Under the pieces are notes generated by a model. The model saw only the letters and a list, made by a program, of their open reading frames with translations. It was not told the DNA's origin and searched no databases. 64,000 nucleotides of DNA from Parascedosporium putredinis (taxonomy: Eukaryota; Ascomycota; Sordariomycetes; Microascales; Microascaceae), in contig CASHTG010000005.1 of the NCBI GenBank assembly GCA_949357655.1, positions 372,001-436,000 on the forward strand, read 5' to 3'. Positions 24,260 through 35,440 of the stretch are shown here, piece by piece. A program made the position numbers and the translations under genes. Position 1 is the stretch's first letter; every line of letters starts with the position of its first letter.

Positions 24260-25094
24260 ATGGACGCAGACGCGGATGTGATCTCCATCGTCTTGGCCGG
24301 CGACACCCGGTGCGGCAAGACGACATTCATCTCGTAGGTGTATAAAAAAACGTGTCTAGGCCGTAGATGGGAGCAGCCCTGACGGCGCATATGGAACTGT
24401 TGCTAACCATGGAGGCTCGCGATCCTTCTTTGTTCTAGGCGGGTAAGCTCCAAAGACAAGACTGGCGACTTCACGATCCTCCGCGACCTGGACCAGCCCT
24501 TCATATTCAATCTGAACCAGGTTAACCGGCGGTTCCGGCTCGAGTTCCGAGACACCTCCGGCCCGGATAGCTGGCAAACGCAGGACCCTGACCTCGTCAT
24601 CTTGTGCTACGATATCAGCCAGCGGTTGAGTCTCATCAACATGAAGCGATTTGTATGTAATTTTTTTTTCCTTTTTCTTCCTTCCTTTCTTTATTTCCCT
24701 TTCCTCTAGATTTGACACGTCTCCCTTCCTATGCTCGATCTCTTCCCAACTCCCGCCACAACAAGCGTGATCATTTCTAGAAGGTGTAGCTTACTCCCCA
24801 ATGAAAACCAAAGTGGATCAACGACGTGAAAAAGGCCTTTAACAACAGAGACACGCTCCCGGTTCTCATCCTTGGCCTCAAGAGAGATCTGCGATCAGAG
24901 GACGATCCCAATGGCATCATCTACCCGCAAGAGGGCTACCAGACCGCGACCGAGTTGCGGGCAGACAAGTACATGGAATGCTCAGCTGCAACAGGTGAGC
25001 TGGTAGATCTTGCGTTCGAGGAGATTTGCAAGACGGCCCTGAGCACCAAGTCGGCGGATGGTGGGCAGAGCGAGGGGGATGTGTCGTCATATAA
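24260..25094 (+). CDS. atypical Rho-like small GTPase with C-terminal CaaX
   Basis: There are three exons, with introns at 24334-24438 and 24653-24813. The corrected protein is about 189 residues, the usual Rho size. The P-loop GDTRCGKT (residues 14-21), G3 motif DTSG (63-66), G4-like GLKRDL and G5-like ECSA are visible. The catalytic Gln that normally follows DTxG is Pro67, the position equivalent to Ras Gly12 is Thr16, and no clear switch I Thr is seen, so GTP hydrolysis is probably weak or absent. As given, the C-terminus reads past into nonsense. One missing G in the run 25074-25078 gives an end of GGCVVI and a stop at 25092-25094, a CaaX prenylation motif that would anchor it to membranes. 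It is tail-to-tail with RPC17, 158 nt apart. Which Rho subgroup it belongs to is not certain. Confidence 0.82.
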
Positions 25095-25252
25095 GGACCC
25101 GTTTTGTGGAGAGCTGGGCCATCCATCACATCATGGCACAGGGCTCTAGGCAAGCGCGATGCCATGCAACAAGGAGAGAGCCAGACGCTTCTGAGACGAG
25201 TCTTCAGAAATACTTGTGTGACATTGCAATTTTGCTCTTTTTACGGGCAGCA

Positions 25253-26152
25253 TCAAGACGCACCGTTGGCCATGGACACGTCTCCCTCGGCGGCGCTTTC
25301 GCTGTCGACAGCGCCAAATCGGCCAAGCACGTCGACAACGATCTCGATAATGGCCTCTTGCTGCTCTAGGGTAAAACGCTCCTCGAGCTCTTCGACGCTA
25401 GTGTTCAGGTTCGCGACCGACTGGGGCCGCAGGTTGAAGAGCATGACGACCTCGGCTTTGGAGAGGCTGTAGGGCCGTAGACGCTCAACGAGCGCGGCCA
25501 CGCATTCCGGCGTGTACGTGATCGGGTTCTGGCTGAGCGGGTTCGGAGGTGTACGGAAGTACTGGAGGATCTATAATCGAAGGAGGAGAAGAGAGAGAGG
25601 GGGGTGTGAGCCAAGTGGAATTAAGGTGGACAAGCAAACGACAGCCACGCGTCTCTTGGCCCGTTGGCTGCATCCAAAGACAAAAGGTACGAATAAAAGG
25701 CCAAAGGAGGGGTTGCCGTAGATGTGGCAAAAGCCAAAATGCATGGCCTGGAATGCCACGCTGCCTCGAAGCAACTTACTCGGAAGATTCGCGGGAGGGT
25801 AGAGCGAGGGGTAGGGGAGGGGAGGGGTGCTATGTGTGGGGTCCACTTGAACCGACAGGAGGAGCCTGTTGCCTGTTATCGGTTATCAGGGACAAACCAT
25901 GGGCGTTGAAAGTTTTTTTCGTCCTCCCTTCCCGTTTTTAGACCACACAGCTCCGCTATAGGCAGAAGAGAAGGTGTGAATCCAAAGAGAGCACTGAAAA
26001 AGAAAAGTTTTCAAACTCACCTCTCTGACAACAGTCTCTAGGTTAGGAGGGCCTCGCCGCTTGTCTTGGGCGTACCTCTCTCTCTGCTCCGTCAGATGTT
26101 TGTAGACCTCATAATTGGTCAAGACGGCGTTCTGAGCCTCAAGGATCTTCAT
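25253..26152 (-). CDS. RPC17: RNA polymerase III subunit Rpc17 (Rpc9/CGRP-RCP family)
   Basis: Rpc17 pairs with Rpc25 to form the stalk of RNA polymerase III, which transcribes tRNA and 5S rRNA genes and contacts initiation factors. The start at 26152 gives MKILEAQNAVLTNYEVYKHL, the typical family N-terminus. The first exon (26021-26152) ends in VVRE and joins in phase to ILQYFRTPPNP in the second exon (25253-25570). The C-terminal HRDC-like helices include LRPYSLSKAEVVMLFNLRP and LEERFTLEQQEAIIEIV. The protein is 149 residues, close to the yeast length of 161. The single intron (25571-26020) is 450 nt, long for this window, and contains a G-quadruplex motif. No frameshift is needed. Confidence 0.92.
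25808..25827 (+). other. G-quadruplex motif in the RPC17 intron
   Basis: Four runs of exactly four G separated by loops of 2, 1 and 1 nt on the plus strand, the strand opposite to the RPC17 mRNA. This meets the strict G4 pattern. Whether it folds in the cell is unknown. Confidence 0.8.
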
Positions 26153-29100
26153 CGCGCCGGATGTCACTTTTCGGATTCCCTTTGTCAGTTGCCGAGAGCC
26201 TGGCAAGGAAAAAAAAAGAATGCGGGTTGCGAATGGGGTGGAGGAGGGGGGCAAGGTAGAAGAGAAAAAGGTGAGGGGTGGGAATTACCCAAGGTGTGGC
26301 CGTGGGCGCGGGGGGAGGGGAGGGAGACGAATAAGAATGCCCGCTAAACTCGGAAAAGCGCAGGTCAAAGGTGTCAGTTGATTGAAAGCAATGCTGAGAG
26401 GCAAGCAAAGACGCTGCTGGGAATTGGGTCTTTTTTTTTTTTTTTTTCCCTCGTTTAATTGGGTGTCCTCTTTCCTCGTGCTTTTCGAGGTCCAACTTTG
26501 CCGAGATGGCTTCGGGGTTGGAACTTGAAGTCGGCGGGCAATTATGCACTTTTGGCGGGGCAGAGAAAAGATCCCGCCGCGCTGCTTCTTGTTAGTCATC
26601 GTTTTTTTGTGCCCAGTGCAAGTGGTAGCGAATGCACCTGAGCCGGGCGTGAAAGGATTATCCTTTTGTTCTAGAGATGTAGACATTGATGTGCTGATAT
26701 GGATGCTTTAAAGTTCAGCACTTGAGCCTTGGAGGAATCATCAGCGTAGCCTGCGCTCCCGAGCATTCATGTCATCGTCCTAATACCTGAAATTAGATCA
26801 GTCACAATCTATCAGTACATGTAGTGACAGAACAACGTCAGACCCTCTAGGGCTCAGATCGACCAGCTCAGACCAAGTGCCTGTGCTGTGTCTCGGCCTG
26901 CTACACTGACAGGAGCTCAATAGTGCATAGTCCTACATCACCCGCTAGAAAGAGAAAAAGAAAAGAAAAACGAAGGGAAAGGTAAGGAAGAAATAACTCT
27001 TGAGCAGTTTACGAAGAGACAGCACCGTCTACTAACCCTCGGCATCCGAGAGCACTAACGCACACATTTCTTACCATCAAGTCCAGGTGACCGGGAAATT
27101 GATCCATCTAGCCATCCATTCATGAATAGATCCATAGATAGATCCAATGGTGCTACTCTATGGAGTCTCGAAATGGCCACTGGCGGCTCTCATCCTCCCC
27201 CGCCTCTTCATCTTGGTGCCCCTCTCCCCCACTCACCAAATAACCAGACTGGCTGGCCTTGGGTGGTGTGTTTGGTAATGCAGGCTCTCTTATTAGAGGG
27301 TTCGGGGGTCTGCATGGAGCAAGCTCGTACTTCCGAGATCGAACATGGAGGCGGTGAAACCCCCATGGATCAAAGGGTAAGCCTGGCAAAGGGAGATTCT
27401 GCCGGTGGCACCCCACTTTTCCATTGATCACCTCAACTTGGAGGCACGCCGGGCAAAGGAAATCAATTATTTCCAGAAGAGCCAAAGGCCGGCAAGACAA
27501 GGTCTATATGCCTTTGCGTTCTGTTTTCCTTCTCTTCCTTCTCTTCCTTTTAGTTTTACTAGGTCCACATTAGCCAAGGCACACACACGCAGAAGATCAC
27601 ACCATCAGGCGGTCATGGTCATGGCTGGCCAGCCATGGCTCGGCAAGCACCCTGGGAGCCCTTCCAAAGGCTTGACCTGGCAACTGGCCAGCCAGCTCAC
27701 CCACGCACACCGCTAATAATATCACAAGCAAAAACGGAATCGTACCTGCGAACAATATGCAGAACATAATAGTGTAAACGCAGCGGGAGCCTGAGCCCTT
27801 TGTTCCTATCCGTTTGTCATGCATTTAGTAACACGAGCGGAAAGAAGACAAAGGCGTCTCCCTCGGGTGCCTTGGAAATACCTCCGATTCTCGGGCATAC
27901 CAGTCTCTCCCTGGTCTTCGCGGTCTCTCTGGTCTCTCTGGTCTCTCTGGCTGCCTTCCATTGATGTGGTATTATTCCTAAATCTCACTTCGTTTTTATT
28001 CGCGGCTTTGAATGCGTGGCCGCTCCTTCAAACAACTCGAAGCAGCCGCTGGGCTGCCGATGACCCATGTACTCAGTCAATCAGAAAGCAATCGTCGTAA
28101 CACCCTCTCCTAGGAGGCACAGAAGAAAAGGCTGGCAGGCACCGAAAAGATTACAACAGTGTTGCATCGATGCCAATCGATGTGTCAGTGGGGCAAGGCG
28201 GTACTTGGACTGGGACTGGGGCGTTTTCCTTCATTTTCTTCTTCTTTTTTTCTTTCTTTCTTTCTTTTTCCCTCCCTTTTTTCTTTGGGAGGGCCTTGTG
28301 CGCCATCGCTACGAGTGATGGGGCAAGCAGAAGACGCAATGGAATCGAGAAATGTCACTCGGCTCATTTGCCGCTACATGTCTTCTTTCGTTCTGCCGGG
28401 AACCTCATGACACTACTAGTGTAGACTCGCGAGCTAGAAGCTAAACCCTCAAAGATGGGTTTCGGTGGATCTCGTCCCCAGGATTCTCGGAACTTTCAGG
28501 AACCCCAGAGGAGGGGTGGCTGAACGAGAACCCGCTCCTAGTTCGCATTTGCCAAGTTTCGTCCTCGTCGCGGGGGTGGGCTATAGGCCTGGTTTGTCGT
28601 GTGTCCTTGAGCCCCCGGGCCCGGGCTTGGGAGGTGCTCATGGGCAGGTTTGTGGTTACTTGTGATGCGTGACTTCATCAGATGTGGCTTTTTCATCATC
28701 GTGCCGACGAAGCTAGGGAAGCTGGTGGAGGTCAACTCGAGACCGGTAGGTGTTTCCATAACAATACGTCCTCCATGTCATTCTCCCTCTCACTCCGTTC
28801 CTACACGAGCTGTTTTAATATTGCAGAATGATGTACGAAGTATGTTGACGCATTTTCTTCCTCTTCTCATGTTCTTTGTTCTTTCCTCTTTTCCTGGATA
28901 GTCAAGATTGGGCTTTCCGTAATATTCAACTGCAACCTTCTCGGTTGGATGTGGGGTAGCAAGCCCGCGGGAAAGATCCATGCACTCGCTCCTTTGTCGG
29001 CGCTTGCTGGCGACAGATTGAGGCGAGAGTGAAGCTACTTCCGTGGAGTGGAGGACGAACCTTGCGTGTGGCCCTGCCTTGCCCCTGCTGCATTGGAGCT

Positions 29101-31430
29101 CTTTCCATTTATCCCCATCCCTTACTCAGTCGCGGTTAACGCTGCGTGCGAATTTCTTTGAAGCATCACTGTATTATTATCCTCCTACATCGGCCCGTGA
29201 CCCTCCAAGCATGGGGTGCTTGATTCCTGCCGGCCACCCCCTCTACACTAACCATTTGAGCAAAGTCCCCCTTGGCTCGCCTTGCCCGAGGTCGCCCCTC
29301 TGCCCATTCGATCAGCCAGCCAACCTCGTTTAGTGTAAAGGTTTGCGCGGCTTTCTTGTCAGGGAAAGTAACACAGAGAGAGGCAGGCCCGGGAATGTGG
29401 TAGACTTTCTTCTGTTCGGAAGCTACGTGTGAAGGGGTAGGAGACAGCTGGAGCCGATCGGAACCTTCGCTATCGGGCCAGGGTCATGACTGTGCTACCG
29501 ATCGGTCCAACGAGGCGGGCTGTGGCAAAACTAGTGGTGTGTCCGCCGTGTCCTGACTCCAGGGCAGCTGAAGTTTCGTCCCGGCGATGGGCGAATGGCT
29601 AGGTTTGGGTGTTGTCACCTTTCGCCCTGTTGTCGCAAATGTCTCTTGATGACCTCAATCAACTTGTACTTGGGTCACCAAGTACCAACGCTGGTGCTTG
29701 GAATCACTTGTACATCACTCTGACCCAGCGGTTGGCCCCCACAGCACGGTTCCCGTCCCCTACGAGCAAGCTACAGTGGCGGGATACATGGTCAGGAATG
29801 AGGCCAGGGTACTCCGTCTGTACAATGCATCCACTAATAGAAGTATACGCAATTTAGTCAATCAATGCCTCCTGCCATCCTCCAGTCACCCACATGCGCG
29901 CTTTCCCTCAGAGCCAGTCGCCTGGACCCCTCCTCCTTGTTGTGGTCAAGTTTGATTCTCGGTCTGTCCAAAGCCCGTCCGCTCACTGGGCAATCCGCCG
30001 CCCGCCGTCACTGGAACTGCCACTGGGGATTGGAGTCACCTTTTTTGCGGTCTTGAATTTTTTTCGCTCTTCCCTTTTTGCTCATCCTGCGCTTGCACTG
30101 GCACCGAGGAAAACTTACAGATACATTAAACAACCCTCCTCCTCTTGCCCTTTTTTTTTCCTGCCAGGAACCGTTTTTCCCTCTTCTTTACATTCTTAAA
30201 CACCATCCACACCAGCAAGAAGGCCAACTTGGAATATTCCTCATGCCTCCCTTACGCACCGAATCGGTTCTCTAACCCTCCCCGAGCCCCCTTGGCACAG
30301 GCATCTCTCCACTCTTCACTCTCCACTTGCCTCAACCCTCGCTGCTTACCGTCACCAACACCCGGCGTCTCCACGCGCGAGCAGTCCGTCTCCTGTTCCG
30401 AAGCCCTCCAAATTCCCACTTCTCTCTCTCTCCCCTAGAACAAACACCAAAGGCAGCTCCCACCCACCGCTCTGCCGAGGACTCCTCTTCCCCAGCTTCA
30501 TTCCTACAGGCTACATCATCGGCTCTGAGTAATTGCTTCTTCCGGCTCCGGAACCCAAGTTATTTGCCAGGCACACCGCGCCACTACGGACCATCATCAC
30601 TCATACCTCTTTACCCAGCGGGCCTTCCTACCCGCCACTCCTTCCACCTCCGTTCCTTAATCTCTCAACTATCCTCGGCATCAATTGTGCCCTCTGGCCG
30701 TAGGTTCCGATTCAGTTCGGCCCCTTCTCCTCTTGTGGGTAAGCGTCTCTCACCACCCACTCACCTCTCTCCTTTCCGTTCGTGTTTTCTTTTTCTTTTT
30801 TTTTTTTTTTTCCTCGCCTGATCGTTTTCGCCCTTCCTATCCCTGCAGGCCTTTTTTTTTTTTTTTTTCCTCCCTTCCCCTTCTTAGCTCGCTCAAGGCA
30901 GCCTCCGGGACTTGCCTGGTGAGCCGGAGAAGCCTTTCACCGCCCGCCCTCAATCCAGCCAAGTAACCCGGGCAGAAAAAAGTTGTCGCATCCGCACCAT
31001 AAGTTGACCAGGAAAACTGACTCGATGCTTGAAAATCCCAGACACCAGTCCTCATTCTTGGGCCACACAGCGCTCCGTCGCTCACCCTCCCGCGAACTTC
31101 AACTTCATTTTTCTCCCGTGAGAAGTTGCTTCGTGGACTGACGTATCGAGGTGTTCGATTGCCCGATACTGATTTCTTTCCAATCTTACGCATCTTCCAA
31201 TTAAGCGAAAGAGCCGCACACGCCGATTTTTTTGTGCGCACGCGACTGAGCGATACTTTTCCTCACTAACCCACCCCTCCTTCGCCCCCTCGATACGCTA
31301 CCCATTACGACTTACTCTAGTCACGTCACCGTCACCGACGCCCCTCTCCACCCATTTCTAGTTTAATCCCTGGCCTTTCTTGACCTCTTTCAACCTCCTG
31401 ACACAACGTCCAACCTCCCCTTCCTTCACA
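26153..31430. other. 5.3 kb divergent intergenic region RPC17 / PRPP synthetase
   Basis: No gene is recognisable. It holds a near-G4 tract around 26309-26325, a 9-nt tandem repeat at 27922-27950, a T/TC-rich run at 28240-28270 and long T tracts at 30796-30811 and 30850-30866. The last kilobase is pyrimidine-rich, as fungal 5' leaders often are. A donor-like GTAAGC at 30739 and an acceptor-like CTGCAG ending at 30848 could delimit a 5' UTR intron of the PRPP synthetase gene. This is speculative. Confidence 0.5.
27922..27950. repeat. 9-nt tandem repeat (GGTCTCTCT x3)
   Basis: Three perfect copies in tandem plus two further bases, in intergenic DNA. Confidence 0.85.
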
Positions 31431-33048
31431 ATGGTCAGAAACATCGTTGTTCTCGGCGGTAACTCGCACCCGCAGCTTGTCGACAACATATGCAATATTC
31501 TTGGCGTCCCCCACTGCAATCGTATCCTGACAAAATTCTCTGGTGGTGAGACGAGGTGCGTGAACAGCCAGACCCCTTTTCTTAGCCCAACTTCCTGCTG
31601 ACGTGCATGTTCCAGGTGCGAAATACAAGACAGTGTCCGTGGCAAAGATGTCTACATTATCCAGACGGGCTCTGGCCACGTCAACGATCACCTAATAGAG
31701 CTCTGCATCATGATCTCGGCATGCAAAATTGGATCGGCCAAGCGAATCACGGCCGTCATCCCTCTGTTCCCCTACTCGAGACAGCCCGACGTACCCTACA
31801 AGAAGGCCGGTGCCCCCTCATCCAAGCTGAACCGGGCCTACACCTTTGACAGCGTCCCTCCTACGCCCGCCGCTGGCCCCTCGAAATCATTTGGCGATGC
31901 CAGCAACAGGCTCAACGGGATCGAGAGCCTGGGTGATCGCCTAGGCTCCACTAAAATCTCCGAGATTCCTGACGGAGACGAGACTGAGGCCCCACTACCA
32001 ATGGTACCAAGCCCGTCAATGGCGTCAACGGTGTCAACGGTGTCAACGGCACTAACGGCATCAACGGGACAAATAGTGCTGTCGCCAAGATTGAACGCCC
32101 ACGACACCCGTTCGTAACGGCGTGACGAACGGCAATGGACATTACGTGAATGGCAATGGCCACGCCCACAGCAACGGCAACGGCACGAGCACGCCCTTCC
32201 GCTACACCACACACGACTACGAGAATCAGAACAACATTAATGGGTTCCAAGCGCGTCCCGGGTACAAACAATGGATTGCCCAAGCTGGTACCTTGGTCGC
32301 CGACCTTCTAACTTGCTCGGGTGCCGATCATGGTGCGTATTGGATCTTTGAAACCCCTCGAATGATGCATCTGAACTAACCACCAGAATTTGGACAGTTA
32401 TCTCCGTGGAATTGCATGATCCGCAATACCAGGGTTTCCTCGACTGCCCTTTCGACAACCTTTACGGAAAGCCGACGCTCCAGCGATATATCAAGGAGTC
32501 GATTCCTGAGTGGAGGGAGGCAGTTATTGTCAGTCCTGATGCCGGAGGTGCCAAGAGGGCCACGGCGATTGCCGACGCCTTGTGCTTAGACTTCTCCCTC
32601 ATCCACAAGGTAAAAATGTCCTTCGGCTGCAGTAGCACCGCTTTCCCCAAACTTACCAGTGACTCTTTGCAGGAACGACGCCCCACCAAGTTTAGCGAGC
32701 GAAGCAGTTCAACGATGATGCTGGTGGGTGATGTGAGACAAAGTATGCATTCTAGTCGACGACATTGTCGACACTGCCAACACAATCACACGCGCGGCCA
32801 AGCTCCTAAAGAAGGAGGGTGCCCTCAAGATCTACGCTTTGTTGACCCACGGCGTAATGAGCGGAGATGCCCTTAGTCGCATCAACCGGTCTCCCATTGA
32901 CAAGATGGTTGTCACCAACTCGGTGCCCCAGGATGAACACCGCCGACTTTGCCCCAAGCTTGAAGTACTCGATATCTCGCACATTCTAGCTGAAGCTATC
33001 CGACGCTCCCACCACGGAGAGTCGATCAGCGTACTTTTCCAATACTGA
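31431..33048 (+). CDS. PRS: ribose-phosphate pyrophosphokinase with a long inserted region
   Basis: The enzyme makes PRPP from ribose 5-phosphate and ATP, feeding nucleotide, histidine and tryptophan synthesis. The start at 31431 gives [14 protein letters not shown], then [19 protein letters not shown], the [11 protein letters not shown] block, [10 protein letters not shown] and the PRPP-binding loop [16 protein letters not shown]. Introns are 31556-31615, 32333-32397 and 32610-32672. An insertion of about 100 residues, rich in Asn-Gly repeats, separates the two halves, as in the non-homologous regions of yeast Prs1 and Prs5. Four missing bases are needed: one in C4 31990-31993, one in C3 32107-32109 and two in the A run 32740-32742. 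Corrected length is about 477 residues. In yeast such insert-bearing subunits work in heteromers with plain subunits, so the same is likely here. Which Prs paralogue it matches is not certain. Confidence 0.92.
32020..32075. repeat. minisatellite encoding Asn-Gly repeats in the PRPP synthetase
   Basis: Degenerate 9-nt units of the form GTC AAC GGN or similar, repeated about six times, encode the Val/Thr/Ile-Asn-Gly repeat of the inserted region. A second Asn-Gly block lies at about 32125-32190. Confidence 0.8.
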
Positions 33049-35440
33049 TCATCAGACGTTTTATCATGGCGGGTCTCACTTGTCTCTTTTCATTTATACG
33101 CGCATCTCTTTCCCCTTTGTCTCATCACGGCCGCGGCTCTTTTTTTCCCGTTCTTCTTTTCTTTTATATCGGCGTCAGACTTGATTGCCGCTCCAAGTTT
33201 GCATGAATGTGTTTGGTTGATCCATCACATCAAAACTCTGCAAACGGAATTGCATCGGAACGTTCCCGGGCGTCACCAGCTCTCCCGGATGCTTCTGCCA
33301 ACTCATACATACCATTGACATTAAAACAGGATTTGCTCTATCTCGGACGTAAGGGACAAGAAAAAAGAAACAAGAAAACAGAAAATGGAGGAGGATGGCT
33401 TCGCTTTTTCATGGGCTGGCTTGGAGAACACATTTATACTGCTACACCCTCTCTGGATTTTTGGGAACGGGACGAAGAGAAGAAGAAGGAGACGAGACGC
33501 CCTTAAGAACGGAGACCAAAAAACCAAGCGCGTTGTTTGACACCCTTTTTCTTAACTCTGCGAAGGGAGAAGGAAAGGGTTTCCAGGGCAGATGACGGTA
33601 GTCGTTATTATCCTGTCTAGCACCGTTTCTTGTTTGTTTTCTTCTCTCTTAGGTTTCTCGTGGTTCTTTGACATCGTCGCCTATTTTCTTTCTCCGTCTC
33701 ATTTGCTATGCTCTTTTCCAAACAAAAGGAAAGCTTGACATAGAGTGTCTCCTTCTGTCTACAACAGCGCAACAGAACAGACTCAGAAACCACAGCGCCT
33801 AACGTCTCTCGCCCCCATGTCCCAGTCTCTAGAGTCTCCACAGGTCCCCTCCCCGTCTCCCGTTCTGTTCTTCAGTCCCTGTCCAACGATGCGGGTGAAC
33901 CATGAACAATTAGATCGAGGAAAAGGATTTACGGGGAACCTCTGTCGGATCGGCTGGCTGCGGAAACCTGTTGAAAGATGGGGGCGGTGGCAGAGGGTGA
34001 GTGGAGAAGGGGCTTTCTCCTGTCTCCCTGATCTTGCTACGCACAGCATGCAGCGGTACGCTGTCATGGCCTTTTTTTCTTTTCTTTAGGGTTGTTTCCT
34101 TCTTTTCCCCTTGTCCTATCACCCCGTCCCTATATATCATTTCTCTATCTCTCTCTCATAGACCATAAGAGAACCGAAGACTCAGCTCCAAGGCGATCGG
34201 AATTCCGCAAGCAAAGAAGCGAATGTCCAGTTCGTGCCGTCTCTACAGAGCGCCATGGTTGCGTTCGATTCCGAACCCGACGGGAAGCGGGGACGGTGGA
34301 TTCTAAGCTTACCAACCTGGTTTACGCGGACCTCATTCCCTTCCCCTGTATATTCTCTTTGGCAAGCATCCTCCATCATGTCTGGATGGCCCGTGCCGAG
34401 AGTTTTTTTTTTTTCGTCGCAGCGGGATTTTCTGTTTTTCCTCTCTTTTTGGTATTTTTCTTTTGGATTCTCCTTCTTCGCATCGTTGTCGTTGTCATAG
34501 ATCTACAGGTTCGGGTTCCGGCGGGGACGGTTACAATTTTGCATGCACGCATTCTTACACATACACTCATACACATATACACATATACATTTCGGATATA
34601 GAAGGTTTCTTTGGTTTCTTTTTCTTTTAGCTCAATCTTTGTTCGGCATCATTAGCGAAGGGGGAGGCATGGTGCTTTTCGTCCACGCGACGCTCGCGCG
34701 CCTACGGACAGACACATTACGCATCCCATGCTTGGGCAAAACTACTATCAAGAGGCAATGGTGTAGCCCAAGTGGAAGAAGGAAAGGGAAACAAAATTAC
34801 ACGATGTTGTTGTTTTAACTGTACACGAATAACAAGGGACTGAACCGAGGAGAATACAGAATCTCTTAGACTGGGGGAACATTAGTTGAGCAATCAACGA
34901 GAGCATACGGCTCATTTTACTTATACTTTTCCGTGTTTCCCCATTGTCTCGTCTTCCCGTAAGCGGGCCTTCTCGTAGAGACTAGCTAGTCCTGCATTTC
35001 CTCAAGATCGAGCCCGTAGACACCTACTACACGGGTTATAAGAGAGATGGCCTACGTCAAACGCTCTCTACTCACACATCCATCCATGTAGGATGCTGAC
35101 ATGGTTATGAACTAGAAGGATAGCAGCTAGAAATACTCGGCCATAAGTCTGTTATATATACTGGCCTTCTTCCTTGTCTTTTGTCTATTACTTGATACCC
35201 CGGTAGCTTCTATTTTTCCAACGTGCCGTGGGGAAAGGGGGAATCCCAAGAGTGCGGGGAGTGACACAAGGAAATAAACGGATCCTGCGATAATGACACG
35301 AACACGAAGAAAGAGAAATGCAAAACCATCTTTCACAAGTGACGAGAGATGACAATAATAAACAAATGCAACAGCGATGCTCTCCCCGCTGTCTACTCTC
35401 GTCACCGACAAACAGTCAATTCAAGAACATGCTCATCTCA
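33049..35440. other. convergent intergenic region PRPP synthetase / GH63-like gene
   Basis: Two genes end towards each other across 2.4 kb. The sequence is T-rich on the left and more mixed on the right, consistent with two 3' UTRs. I see no coding region, RNA gene or element. Confidence 0.55.
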
